From positions 2,356,001 through 2,420,000 of the forward strand of contig OZ218953.1 in the NCBI GenBank assembly GCA_965112735.1: DNA of 64,000 bases. Reading direction: 5' to 3'. The DNA is from Phaeosaccion multiseriatum (Eukaryota > Ochrophyta, other classes). Under the pieces are notes generated by a model. It searched no databases. It worked only from the letters and a program-made list of their open reading frames with translations, and was not told where the DNA came from. Both the position numbers and the translations under genes were made by a program. Shown here piece by piece: positions 1 through 16,164 of the stretch; within the stretch, counting starts at the first letter, position 1, and the number at the start of each line of letters is the position of its first letter.

Positions 1-288
1 TCAATATTGCCTGTCTGCATGTCTGCCTGTCTACCCGTCTCTGCCTTGTTCGGGGTGGCTTTGGTGTGTGTATCCGTGGCGCGCACCTCCATGGCTTGTG
101 CTTTGGGAGAATGTTGTGCTTTGGGATGCGAGTAGTACCGCTGGAGAACCAACGTGCATAGATCGATAGAACCCACGGGTGCTTTTTCCCTTTTCATCTC
201 CTCTGTACAATGTACTTCTTCCGCCGGGTAACCCTCCTGCCTCTGCTTCCTGACCATTGTCGTGACTACTGATGCCGCTGTCGAGCAG

Positions 289-1257
289 AGCGATCTTGCG
301 GAGACTCGTGGCCAGCTGGAGAAGGCCAAACAGATGCTCAAGAACGCGGGCGTCAACTTCGGCAACCAGCTCAGGGATATGGGCAGGTGAGGGAGTTGAG
401 TGAGTGAGCATGGAAAAGAACGGGACGCCAAAGAAGCGAAGCAAGCGGTATCTCTTTTTCGTTTTCTTCGATCGGTCGTTTCGACCCCTTGCACCGCCAC
501 CGCCCTCCCGTCCCGTCCCCTCCCCTCCCCCGACTCCGGCTCCATTCGCTCAATTGCTGCCCCTTGCTGACTTGCCCTCCACTGTCATCCCCCGCCGTCT
601 GTGGGCAGGTCCAGGCACATGTTCGAGAAGCCCAGCAGTGACAAGCCCAGCACCGGCGGCTCAGAGGGCGCAGGGGCGACGAGCCCTCCGGCTGCGATGA
701 CACCTCCGGCTGCTCCAAGGGAAGCGGCAAGGGTGGTCACCGCTCCTGCTGCGGCAAGGGTGGGCACCGCTACGGCTGCGGCTAAGGAGGGGGCAGGTGC
801 GACTATGCGCCCGATGGTACCTCCGGCTGGTGCTACGGGGGGGGCAGGGGTGAGCAACCCTCCGGTTGCTGCTGCTGCAAGGGTGGTCACCTCTCCGGGT
901 GTTGCTGCTGCAGGGGCTGTGCCGACTGCGGCTGCGGTTACGGAGGACGCAGGGGCGACCACCACCCCTCCAACTGATCGCTACGCACGCGCGTCCCACA
1001 ACCCCAAGAGGGAGAAGAAGAAGGCGCGGAAGGAGGACGAGGAGATGGGAAAGCTGGACATTAAGAGGGAGGCAAGGAAGGAGGCGGAAGAGGCCAGGGG
1101 GGGGCAGGTAGAAGAGGGAAAGAAGGAGACGGTAACGGCGGAGCAGGGGACCAAGGAGGTGAAGGCCCAAGTAGAAACGGTCAAGGCGGAGAAGCGGAGC
1201 TGGGGGAAGGGGCAAGTGAAGGGGACTAAGGAGGAGAAGGGGCAAGAAAAGAAATGA
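289..1257 (+). CDS. 3' part of an Ala-rich / Lys-Glu-rich protein, function unknown (5' end outside window)
   Basis: Two exons can be joined in phase: 289-386 (acceptor CAG, donor GTGAGG) and 609-1257 (acceptor GGGCAG, ending TGA). The first exon encodes a short amphipathic helix (SDLAETRGQLEKAKQMLKNA) that looks like the end of a coiled coil. The second begins RSRHMFEKPSSDKP and continues with about 110 residues of Ala/Pro/Thr/Gly-rich repeats (PPA, AARVVT, AGAT). It ends in about 85 residues of highly charged Lys/Glu sequence that is probably helical or disordered. No catalytic motif is visible and I do not recognise the family. The upstream part of the gene lies to the left of the window. 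The Ala-rich part could be repeat expansion. The splice phases agree, but the call rests on few conserved residues. Confidence 0.4.
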
Positions 1258-2062
1258 GCGAGGCTGACCCCGATAGGAAGGAGCAAGGCCCTGAAGCTAA
1301 ATAGAAGCGGGGGCCAATGGAGGAGACTTGGGCGAAGCACCACTCTCCCTGTTGGCTTAGCTTAGCTCAACTTAGCTCAGCTCGATGAAAACAACGTCTG
1401 CAGTTGCATTGTCTCTCAGGCAGATTGGGGCCCTGAGGGGTTAGGGTAGGTTTAAGCATGGTTTACGGATGGGCATGATGGAATCACCGCCAACAGCCAA
1501 CGAAGGGGAAGTGGCATATACATGTGATGCGTGATCAAATTTTGGGTGCTTGAGTAGTTTAGTTCCCCCCAATTAAAAGGGTTTGTCGGCCCCTGACATG
1601 CTTCTGAGACAGGCCAGCCCAGAAGCAGGAAGTAGGCCGGCTGGCGCCGGCCAGAAGCAGGAAGCACCCTTGGCCCTCATCATTGCCTTATTATATGGCT
1701 TTCCCCCAGAACCTGGAACCTGCCTGGCCGGCTGGCGCCGGCCAAAAGCCAGCCGGCCAAAAGCAGGAAGCAGGGTCGCCTCAGAAGCATGTCAGGGGCC
1801 GAGGTTTGAGCTGCGTCGAGAGGATCTCGAGCGTGAAGGAAGTTAAGATGCAATTTCAGTTTCAAGTCTCGACTCTCCGGATACTGGGCAGTGTGGAGGG
1901 GAGAGGCAGGAGTGAGAAGAAAAGAGCGCACACACACACACACACACACAGTGGGAGGAGGGGAGGAAGGGGGCGAAGATCCACAGAGGCGGGTCAAAAG
2001 GTTGGGGCAAGTCCAGTTCGCAGTTTCAGATGGTTGGGAAATTTTAACTTTTTTTCCATACA
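1258..2062. other. Intergenic region between the Ala-rich gene and the ALDH gene
   Basis: It holds the MITE-like element (1586-1802) and a short (CA)n run near 1928-1949. The last part (about 1985-2062) is the presumed 5' UTR and promoter of the aldehyde dehydrogenase. I see no convincing gene here. Confidence 0.6.
1586..1802. mobile_element. MITE-like element with 23-bp perfect terminal inverted repeats
   Basis: The 23 bases at 1586-1608 (starting TCGGCCCCTGACATGC) are the exact reverse complement of 1780-1802. The element is 217 bp long and is flanked on both sides by the direct repeat GGTTTG (1580-1585 and 1803-1808), which looks like a 6-bp target-site duplication. The interior is GC-rich, with shorter palindromes (CCGGCTGGCGCCGGCC) and a repeated CAGAAGCAGGAAG. 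It has no coding capacity, so it would be non-autonomous. The superfamily cannot be assigned from one copy. Confidence 0.65.
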
Positions 2063-7096
<5,034 letters not shown>

Positions 7097-7106
<10 letters not shown>

Positions 7107-7257
7107 CCTAAGCAATCAAGCAGTGAGTGCAGCCGTGACCTAAGCAGTCAAGCAGTGAGTGCAGCCCTGACCTAAGCAGTCAAGCAGTGAGTGCAGCCCT
7201 GACCTAAGCAGTCAAGCAGTGAGTGCAGCCCTGACCTAAGCAGTCAAGCAGTGAGTG
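7097..7257 (+). repeat. Five copies of a 32-bp tandem repeat starting at the ALDH stop codon
   Basis: The unit (CCCTGACCTAAGCAGTCAAG, then CAGTGAGTGCAG) is repeated five times with one or two mismatches. The first copy includes the last Pro codon and the TGA stop of the aldehyde dehydrogenase, so the array forms the start of its 3' UTR. Confidence 0.85.
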
Positions 7258-7940
7258 TGGTAGGCCCATCCAACGCGTGAAGGGTGAACAGTCTGAATGA
7301 GGGGGGGGGGGAGGCGATCCAGCGTGCGTGCGAGTTGTGAGGGGTGCGGGCGTGTATATGCACACAATCAACATGTATGAAACAGCACACCTGAACCCAT
7401 GGCTTTGCGGTGTGTGTATCTAAAGCTTCCATCGCACACTCTCCACACCCCCGCGTGGGGTGGATGGACAAGGTGTGTCTGCTTGGCGGCGCGGCTCGGC
7501 TACCCCGCTCGGCCTTGTCTGTGCGCGTTGTCACATTGCTCAGAGGGCAGACAGGTATCAGACATAGACGGCTGATGGATATGAGCGGGTAGATTTTCCT
7601 CTTTCCTATTTCATACGTAGCACTACGTAGTCATAAAACACACACACACAAGTCGGGCCAGTGGGAAGGTAGTGGGCTGTATTACCCTATCCTTTGAAAT
7701 GAAGGACAAGATCCTCTCAACACAAGAGAGAAGCCAACAACCGTACATCCTCCTCCTCTCGGCCCAGACTCGGGACGCAGCGCAGCGCCACAACACACAA
7801 CCACATGGCCTCACACAGACAGACAGACAGGCAGACACAGAGAGAGGCAGACAGAATGAGAGAGACAGAGAAACAGAGAGCAACAACAGAAGACTGGGAT
7901 AGAGAAGCAAGCGTCAAGCCAAGGCCTGGGGGCTGCTATG
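7258..7940. other. Convergent intergenic region between ALDH and the CTFxP-repeat gene
   Basis: Both neighbouring genes end here, so this should hold two 3' UTRs. It contains a small palindrome (TACGTAGCACTACGTA, 7615-7630) and a stretch of ACAGACAGACAGGC near 7815-7850. No gene is supported. Confidence 0.6.
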
Positions 7941-10900
7941 CTATCTCCAATCGGGCCGCTCCGCCTGCTGCTGCCCCCCTCCCTCCACCTCCTCCTCCCT
8001 CTTCCTCGCTGCGGCCATGCTGGTGGCAATCCGCTTAATGTATCCGGGACAGGCTTTGGTCTGCGGTGCGAAGGTACACTGCGCCACCTCCTCCATCTCC
8101 ACCTGCTTGGCGCGCCGGAGAGAGGCTTCTTCCTTCTCCATCAAATCCCTCTGGAAAGGTTGGACGGTTGTGTTGGGGTGGGGTGGGTAGTCGGATGAGT
8201 GGGTGGGTGGACGAGTGGGTAGGTTGCGAGTGGGTGGGTGGGGGGGGGGAGACACAACACAGTCAGTTCTCATCGCGCTGTTTGTTGGAAACGTGATGCC
8301 GTCATGTCTGAGTACGTATGTACATGTGTGTGTGTGTGTCTGTGTGAATGGAGCTTCTCCGCCTGCTACCTCCGTCTCCTGTCTGCTTCCCGGCCGGCAA
8401 CGAGCAACGCACACACCTACGCTCTCCCAAAACCTACATTTCCTCTCATCGTGAAGGCCTTCTCATGGCCGGATATCTGCCTCTATCTCTATGCATGCAC
8501 GCACACACAAACCCACGCACGCACCTGCACCCGTTCCAGATACTGGTCCGGCCTGGTGGTGAGCTGCAGCCTGCCGTTGGTCCTCCGGGCGGCAGCGCTG
8601 TCCCTGTTGGTCATGGGTTCGAATGTAATACCGCTGAGCTGATCCTGCTCCGCCCTTAGCTTGACGAGGCGCTGGGTGGTCTCGCGCTTGAGCTGATCCC
8701 CTCGGGACATCTGCACTGCCGAGCGCCCCTTGCGCGTCTGCGCCATAGGAGTGATCTCGGGCTTGCCGGTGAACTCGGGGTCCATCGCCGCCGCCGCTTT
8801 GAGCCGCACCTGTTCCGGGGGGGGTGGGGGATAGATTGAGGATAGAGGGTGCGGAGAGAGAGAGGGTTTGTGTATGTGTGTGTGTGCGTGTGAGTGTGTA
8901 GTGTGTGAGAAAAAGGTGTATGTATGTTAGAGAGAGATGGTGAGACAGAGGGAGTGTCTCCAAGGGTTGAGCCCAGAGAGAGAGAGGGAAGGTCTCAAGG
9001 GCTTGAGCTCCAGTCTACCTCACCTGTTGGTGCTCCATACGCACGGCGTCGCGAGCGACCCTCTGCAGAAAGGAGCCCTTGTTGCTGGACTCGTGCATCT
9101 TGATGCTGTGTCTGCACAGCTCGGGCTTGAAAGTGGGCACGCTTCGGCTACCCATGTCCGAGAGCTGAGCAGCGTAGGGACAGGAACAGGGATGCGCGGG
9201 CAGGGCGGCACGAAACAAGAAGAGAGCAGCAGCAGCAGCAGCAGCAGTAGCAGCAGTAGCAGCAGCAGCAAGAGGAGGAGGAGGAGGAGGAGGAGGAGGA
9301 GGAGGAGGAGGAGGAGGAGGAGGAGGAGGAGGAGGAGGAGGAGGAGGAGGAGGGATTAGTTGGCCGGATTTTCCGGCACATCGCACACAGCATTTCCCCA
9401 CCGCTGCTGTCCTTCCATCATTCATTCATTTCTCCCCTTCCCTTTCTCTACTCCCCTCTCCACCCACCCAATGAAAGCTCTGCTTGCTCCATCCACTCCA
9501 CGACCATCTCTCTCTCTCTCTCGCTCAGTCTCACCTTCTGTTGCCTCTTTCTCTCGCTCGCATTCTGACGAGTCAAAAACTGCTCGAAAGTCTCGCGTAT
9601 CTGCCCCTGAGACACGCTGCCATCCTCATAGCCAAAACCGTGCGATGCATCCTCCCCGTACCCCCCCCCTCCTCCTCCTCCTCCTCCTCCTTCTCCTTCC
9701 CCCCCTCTCCCTCCCCCCCCCCCTCCTCGTCGCCGCCGCCTTCCCCCGACCATTGCGGTTTCCGCTGCCTCTGCCTCCGCTGCCCTCTGCGCCGCTTGAA
9801 GAGCAGCTGCCCCGTGCGTCATCCAGTTGGGCCTTTCCTCGCCATTCTTGCCCTTACTATTGTCCTTATTGACAGTGCCGGCTGCCGAGGCGGAGGAGAG
9901 GAGAGACTCCGTGAGCCCCAGCTGCGAGTGGTCCTTACACGTGTCGTCACCCCCCGGCCCTGCAGCATTGGGCTTGGCTTTGCTGCTCCCAAAAGCCTGC
10001 AGCAGTACAGCCAAGCATATCAAAGCAACGCAAAGATCGACGAAGGAGCGATAACAAGACCGAAGGGCAGAAGACACATATACACACACAACACACACAA
10101 AAGAAGAAGACAGCAGCAGGGCAAGGAGTTTCGTTTGTCAATGGCCGGTCAGATCAGGGTGGGGCGAATATGGTCCAGCTGGGCGAGGAGGAGAAGAGAG
10201 AAAAGCACCAACTATGTGCCTGGTGGGTTGGAGTGGCCCCCTTTAGGAGAGAAGACAAAACGCAATGTCAAGCTTACCTTTCCGGTGAGTCTGTCGATGA
10301 CATTGTGCTGGAGATACTCCTCGGCATTGGGCATCTTGCCCTTGTTGGCCCCCCGGACCCCATTCACCTGAGGGGAGAAGGTGCACTCCTGAAGGCCGTT
10401 GGGCATGGGAGACGGCCTCACGCGATTGGACATGGAGAGCCCCAGAGAGTCGACTTGGGTCCTCTGAAGGGAGGGGGGGAAGGACGAGCAGACAAGCACA
10501 GTGTGAGTCACCTACACACACACACACATACACACACACATACATGCATACACATACACACACACACACACACACATCTCTCTCTCTCTCGCTCTCGCTC
10601 TACGACATGGAGCGGTGCTTACTTGCAGCGGAGGTGAATCGAATCGAAACGAATCCACTCGTGCTATGATTATGTGCTGTTCGTTACGTACCTCAGTGGC
10701 CTTCCACCCCTTCCTGGTGGATCCGTTGACCTTAGGCCGGAAGGTGCACTCCATCTCGAAAGCTTGTGCCTCCGCCGCCACCACCTCAGCCTCTGCTTCC
10801 GCGCGGTGCTCGTCTCTAAGAGGAAGGAACACACACCCACAAATACACACACACATGCAAACAAGCAGAGAGGATGAACGAAGGAAAGAGCCAACAACAA

Positions 10901-11330
10901 GAAGCGTCATGACCCAAAGAAAGAAGAGGTGGCCGCTCATGCGGTTGGGAAAGGCTCGCCGACTCAAATCTCGGGAACGGACTCCCAACCTACTCACATG
11001 CCTGCCTGGGGTCAGTGCGACACGCTTACCTTTTGTAACTGTCGGCGTTGAGTCTGACATAGATGGGAACGGAGTCCTCCCCCTCGTCCTCGCGCCTCAT
11101 CTGCAAGCAGAGTAGAAAAGATTGTACATAAGGAACGAAGCGGTCGTGGTGAGGAGTGCGACTGGTGGTGAGGAGCTCGTCTAGAGTTAGCTGTCTCTCA
11201 GTAGACGGGTGCAAGCATGCGATATCGATACCATTCAAGGCAAGGCAGGCACTGGCTGCACCGTCATACACCCTTTCAAGACACCCCTCTCACAAATACT
11301 ACCCTACCGCCTCCACACCCCAGACAGTAT

Positions 11331-11370
<40 letters not shown>

Positions 11371-13435
11371 ACACCTGTGCGGCCTTCCTGCTGTTGGGGT
11401 TGATGGCGGGTTGAAAGGTGCACTCCTCCAACAAGCGCTCCTGCGTGTCTGTGCTGCGCACCATGGCGCCCTCTTTCTTGTCCCTTGTCCAATTGTCCAC
11501 CCGCTGCAGGAAGGGCATGCCCTTGTACTTGCGCGCTCCGTAGCCGTGGGGCAGCTCTTTGATACGGGGTTTGAAAGTGCACTCGCTCATTATCTCCTAA
11601 AGCGTGGGGTGGGTGGGGTGAGTGCGTGGTGGGGGGATGGGGACGGGGAGAGAGGGGGAGAGGGAGGGAGGGAGGAGGGTGGAGGAGGCATGTGGGGCAC
11701 AGGTGGGGCACAGGTGGAGCAGAAGGTGAGCAGAGGAGGGGCGGTTGGGCGCGTGGCTTTGCGCTGCGGTTCCTCTGGTCCGGCTTAAGTCAACGTCGTT
11801 GACGACAAAATCAAAGACAACAGCCCTCCCTCCTCCGTGCCCTCATGCGAGCAGCACCACTCTACTACCATCCACTACCATCCTGGCTGGCTGGTTGGTG
11901 CGGCTGGCGGCACGACACTCACTTGTCGCACGAGCTCCTCTGCCCTCCTGGCGCGCTCCTCACTGAAGGAGCGGAACTCGTAGGCATTCTCGTCCACCCC
12001 TGTGGGCCGGAAGTCGGCCGCAGTCAGGCCCTGGGAAGACGGAAGATGGAGAAAAGCAGTAGCCACGACGGACATATATACACACACAGAGGAGGGAGAG
12101 AATGCACCGAGAGAGAAAGGGAAGAGAAGAGAGACAGAGATGCAAACAGAGAGAGTGAGTGAGAGGGATAGAGAGAGAAGAGAGATACAGAGAGAGGGGG
12201 ACATGCCCTGTCTGGAGGTTACCACAGAAGCAGCCCCTGAAGCCTGCCTGAATGCAGAATCCAGGGGCGGCAGTGGCACACACACACCCACACACACACC
12301 TCCCACTAACTGTCTTCGCTGTTGCACAGACTTGGCTGGCCTGCAGGATAGTTAAGTCTCTCTCCCCCACCCTCACCTCGTGGAAAGTGTGTGCAAGCAC
12401 ACCCCCCCCTTGGTGCTGCTGTTGGTACTCCATCTGCGGTCTATACAGCTCCCCGGCCGTCATGCCAAAGCGCTGACGAGCGGCTGAGTCGGGGACGGGG
12501 CTGCGCATTGGAGAGGCCTCCCCATAGGCCTCCATCTGCTCCGTCTGTGCCTGCTGCTGCTGAGGCGAACTGGTGTACAGCACATTGGCGGGGCCTCCAG
12601 CGCCCACCTGAGGTGCAATGGAGGAGACAGGCCCCTCTCCCCACGCTTGTGGCACATAGCCGGGCTGCTGCTGCTGCTGCGTGCCGTATGGCATGCCCGC
12701 AGGGGTGTGCTGCTGCATCCCTTCCCCTCCGGCTCCAGCAGCTGCTGAGCTGTTTCTTCTCCGCTTCTCCTCGATAATGCGGTTGATGATTGCCTTTCGG
12801 TCCTCCCCTGTGAATGTCCCAAAAGTAGCTGGGGACGCATGCTGCAGCTGTTGCTGCTGTTGTTGTTGTGGTTGATGGTGTTGCTGTTGTTGCTGCTGCT
12901 GCTGCTGCACAAATAGCTCGTATTGCTGCTGCAGGTGGTGTTGTTGTTGCTGCTGCTGCATACTAGCTCCTCCTCCCCCTCCATTTGACTCCGTGGTATT
13001 CACCGTACCGTCCTCCACGTTCGCCGCCCCCTCCCCCCCCCCTCCTCCTCCCCCTCCCCCTGCTTCCAAAGGGGTGTCCTTGGCGTCTCCATCCGCGTCG
13101 TAGGAAATCTCCTTCAACTGCGAGAAGAGCTGCCCCTTGCTAATCTGGCCTGTCTGCAGCTTGCTCACCAGCTCCGAGATCATGCTGCTACGCTCCTGAG
13201 GCCCCGTCACGGTGCTTACTGCCGTGTTGGTGGAGGGTGCCGTCGACGACATTGCGTCCTGGCTGTCATTGTCGTTGACAGAGCCTGGATTGTGGCCGGA
13301 GGGGATCGGTTCGGCCATCATCGTGGCTGCTTTGCTCCTTCCAGCCTGAAGATCTGGTCTGATGCTCCCTTCTTTCTCCTCCTCCTTGTCAAGTCGAGAT
13401 TCTGAGCGGCGCTCTGAAGCTGCAGCAGAGCGCAA
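7941..13435 (-). CDS. CTFxP-repeat protein (Gln-rich N-terminus), possibly cytoskeletal or flagellar
   Basis: Ten exons in transcription order: 13435-12377, 12030-11923, 11596-11375, 11100-11030, 10815-10692, 10463-10278, 9996-9535, 9164-9024, 8809-8525 and 8150-7941. Phases are consistent; the product is about 955 aa. The first ~350 residues are low complexity (poly-Gln, poly-Gly) with one ordered patch, FTGEDRKAIINRIIEEKRRR. The rest has at least seven spaced short motifs: ECTFKPRI, ECTFQPAINPNSRK, ECTFRPKVNGSTRK, ECTFSPQVNG, PTFKPEL, ITFEPMTNRDS and QCTFAPQTK. Charged helices lie between them. Proteins with repeated CTFxPxI/N motifs occur in flagellated protists and are often microtubule or flagellum associated, but I cannot name an orthologue. 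A second Met (MMAEPIPSGH) about 38 residues in is an alternative start. The 5' end faces the Mpv17-like gene across about 300 bp. Function is inference. Confidence 0.75.
9224..9355 (-). repeat. (AGC)n followed by (GGA)n in an intron of the CTFxP gene
   Basis: On the plus strand an AGC run is followed by about 30 GGA units. On the sense (minus) strand this is a TCC-rich pyrimidine tract between exons 9996-9535 and 9164-9024. It produces spurious poly-Ser, poly-Pro and poly-Leu frames. Confidence 0.9.
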
Positions 13436-13739
13436 TAGACGCTGGAAATTTCACTCGAGGTGGTGGAGAGACTCGTACTCCATCCTCCCTCCCCTCACGT
13501 CCCCAAAGTGTTCCTGTAATGATGTAGATATACAATTGTGTCGTCTCTCTCTTCCGGTGGAAAACGTCTGAGTAGGTCGATTTTTTTAATCGATCACTTC
13601 GACATCTGAGGACTCTCAACTGACATCATTTTTATAAACACACACAGCCGCACAACAACGACAAAGGGAACTTTATTTCAGTTTTTTTTTTTTTTTTTTT
13701 GGTCCCCCTCCATCTCCCGCTCCTGCTCTTGACGGAGCA
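13436..13739. promoter_or_regulatory. Shared divergent promoter region between the CTFxP gene (-) and the Mpv17-like gene (+)
   Basis: The two start codons are 304 bp apart and point outward, so both promoters must lie here. A 20-nt poly-T tract (about 13681-13700) sits about 40 bp before the Mpv17-like ATG. No classical TATA box is obvious at a fixed distance. The bidirectional role is inferred from geometry alone. Confidence 0.5.
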
Positions 13740-14962
13740 ATGCGACTGCTACTGACGCTATGTGCGTCCTTCGCGCCCGCATACGCGTTCCTGGCAAGCA
13801 GTGCTGCGAGGTCAAACCTTGGGCTTCTGCGGAAGGGACCTCCCGCGCTGGTGCGCTCGTCGAGCCCATCCTCGCGGCTCTCTGCCGTGGACGAGATTGC
13901 AGCGCCGCTCCTGCTGCTGTCGAACATGGAGACTGACCTCATCGAGAGTGCTGCGATCTCGGCAGACTCCTCCGCGGTGGTAGTCTCGGCCGCTGCAGTT
14001 TCTGCGGGAAATGGCGTGGTGGAATCCTTCCAAAATCTATGGGGCTCTTACAACGTCTTGCTGGAAACGGAGCCGTACAATACGGACGTCGCCACCTCTG
14101 CCTCCATGTGTAAGTACTAATTTTTGGTCGACTTGCTCGCTGTGCTCTCTCTCGCTGCCTCGCTGGCTGCTGCAATATTGATCTCTGACTGGTTTTGAAC
14201 TGCCCCATCCTAACCCCACAGATTGCGTCTCCGAGACGGTGTCCAGCGCGGTGGCCAGGAAGTTGAAGCTCAAGAGGCTGGTGCGATTCTTGGGGTTTGG
14301 CGTCGTGGATGGAAACATGGCCCACTTTTGGTACCATACCTTGGACACGGTAATCACAGGCAACACCCCTTTGGAGATTGCAGAGAAGGTGGTTCTGGAC
14401 AGCTCCCTCTACACCAGCATCTACACGGCCCTATTTCTCCTCTTGATGCCCTTGATGGATGGCAAGGGCTGGAGTGGCGCCGTCAGCCGGCTGCGGGGGG
14501 ACTACAAGGAAATGGGTGAGTCTGACCAAGGAGTTTGGCGGGAAGGAGGCGGGGAGGAGGGAGGGGCAGGGGTCGCTGGCACTCGACGAGGAGCCGCTGC
14601 TTGCTTTGAATATCCTCCTGTCGCGTGTGCCTGTTCACCCCCCCCTCTCTCTCTCTCTCTCTCCCTCCCTCTTTCTCTCTATCTCTCGCCCTCTCTCTCT
14701 AACGCTCCACTCCCCGCTTTCCTTGTCCCGTCTGTCTGTCTGGCCAGTGACCCTGTCCGTCGGGGTGTGGGCCCCCTACAACGTCCTTCTGTACTCCTTT
14801 GTGCCCCTGGAGGACCGGGTGCTGTGCACATCCGTTGCCATCTTCCTCTACACGCTGGGTCTGAGCTGGTGGGACGCTAAGAAGCTGGCGGAGCAGCCGC
14901 TGGGAGGGGAGGGCAGGGGTGAGGGCAAGGGCGAGGGCAAAGGTACCGCTGCTGGTACGTGA
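13740..14962 (+). CDS. Mpv17/PMP22-family membrane protein with bipartite plastid-type leader
   Basis: Three exons (13740-14109, 14222-14515, 14748-14962) give 292 aa in consistent phase. The N-terminus MRLLLTLCASFAPAYAFLAS is a signal peptide followed by Phe at the predicted cleavage site and a Ser/Arg-rich stretch. This is the A-F (ASAFAP-like) plastid leader of algae with red secondary plastids, so a plastid-side membrane location is likely. The mature part matches Mpv17/PMP22. It starts W..YNVLLETEPYNTDVATS, then has LGFGVVDGNMAHFWYHTLD, a helix SLYTSIYTALFLLLMPL, then VWAPYNVLLYSFVPLEDRVL and a last helix ending LSWWDAKK. Family members are small four-helix channel-like proteins of mitochondria, peroxisomes or plastids. 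The last ~20 residues are Gly/Lys/Glu repeats of no known role. The substrate or conductance is unknown. Confidence 0.87.
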
Positions 14963-15565
14963 GCGAGGCATCCAACAAAGGTTGTGTTAAGTTCTTGTCC
15001 CCCTACTGGGCGGCCAAACATGTCTGCGCTGGCAGTCAGAGGGAGGGTGGGTGCAGGCGAGAGTCGTGCTCGTACCTCCTCCGCTTCTGGACCAGGCTCC
15101 ATCTACACTCAGCCCTCGACGGGCCACTCGCTGGCTGTCGGTGTCCGATTGGACCCATGGCTGCTACGCCTAGTGGAGGACACTCGCCTCCGCAGTGCTG
15201 CCGATTTTCGCCAGAGAGAGAGAGAGAGAGAGATGAGAGAACGAGGACAGAAGAGAGCCTGCACCCGGAATATGTTGCCGTACCCTCCTTGGGTAGACCT
15301 CGAGCGTGAGGGTACGAGCAGTAGCGGATCAGACGAGCAAAGAGAGCGAGGGCTTGCGAGGGCTTGCGGAGCCTATTCCAAGCGAAACTGTGCCCTTGCC
15401 GATTTCGTGGCACCCCGGTCCACCCACGCGTGAGATCCGAAGAGACATGAGTAAGCGCAGGAGGGCCCAAGGCGAAGGGTATCATCATGTCGCCACTGTT
15501 GTGGCCAGAGTACTGCACCGAGTTGGCCACGGCAGCCACAGCAGCTCCCCGATTGAGTAGAGGAC
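14963..15565. other. Intergenic region with an unassigned minus-strand ORF
   Basis: A 167-codon open frame runs on the minus strand from 15539 to 15036 (MAAVANSVQYSGHNSG...). It has no recognised domain, its end is interrupted by a (GA)n tract at 15215-15235, and it has no obvious splice partners. It may be chance. The region otherwise holds the 3' UTR of the Mpv17-like gene. Confidence 0.4.
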
Positions 15566-16108
15566 TTTTTTTACGCCAAATGACGATTGCTTTAACCCCC
15601 TTTTAAACGACGTTTGAACCCTTTTTGACCCCCTTTAAAGCCCTGTTTGACGTCAGCATGCCTGATGTTGACGGCTCTCTTCCCTCGGGTGGCCTGAACG
15701 TGGACGGCTCCCTTCCCTCTGGAGAGCTCCCCTCGGGTAGCCTGGATGTGAATGCCCCCAAGCTGGACGGCAGCATGCCTAGCGTGGACGGCTCGCTTCC
15801 CTCGGGTGGCGTGAACGTGGATGGCTCCCTTCCCTCTGGAGAGCTCCCCTCTCCTGCTGCGGCGCTTCAGTCTTTCTGATTGTCATGCTGACCACCCCTT
15901 GGCAAAGTGCACAAGGCAAGAGACAGTTGAGAGGCAGAGAAGTAAAGTAGACAAGCAGAGAGGGACAAGAGGCCGTCGACACCAAGGCAGGCAGCGCCTC
16001 GTCCATGGGCGTCAAAGGGCGTCAAAGAGCGTCAAACAGGGGGCTCAAGTGTCGACAAACGTCGTCAAACGTCGTCAAAGTAATCGTCATTTGGCGTCAA
16101 AAAAAAAA
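15566..16108. mobile_element. Fold-back element with imperfect inverted ends and GTCAAA-rich arms
   Basis: The left end, a T-run followed by ACGCCAAATGACGATT (15566-15588), is matched in inverse orientation by AATCGTCATTTGGCGTC plus an A-run at 16082-16108. Further inside, both arms carry degenerate GACGTTTGA / CGTCAAA repeats (15600-15655 against 16010-16080), so pairing continues imperfectly for about 90 bp. The core holds a short open frame (next entry). The element type is unknown and no target-site duplication is clear. Confidence 0.55.
15658..15879 (+). CDS. Small GSLPSG-repeat ORF inside the fold-back element
   Basis: From ATG at 15658 the frame encodes 73 aa, nearly all of it the repeated pattern VDGSLPSG with linkers GLNVDG, ELPSGSLDV and SMPS. 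It ends AAALQSF and TGA. The frame stays open 33 nt upstream, so an earlier start is possible. The repeat is in frame and keeps its amino-acid pattern while codons vary slightly, which mildly favours coding. There are no signal peptide, catalytic residues or recognised domain. It may instead be a translated minisatellite of the element. Confidence 0.3.
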   Translation: MPDVDGSLPSGGLNVDGSLPSGELPSGSLDVNAPKLDGSMPSVDGSLPSGGVNVDGSLPSGELPSPAAALQSF

Positions 16109-16164
16109 CACGGGGCGTCAAAAGTGCCACTCAACCGCGAAATCACAGTAAGGGAGGTCAAAGT

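Noticed and set aside
15036-15539. 167-codon minus-strand ORF as a real gene
   Set aside because: No domain, no splice partner, and a GA microsatellite in its end. Kept only as an unassigned frame in the intergenic entry.
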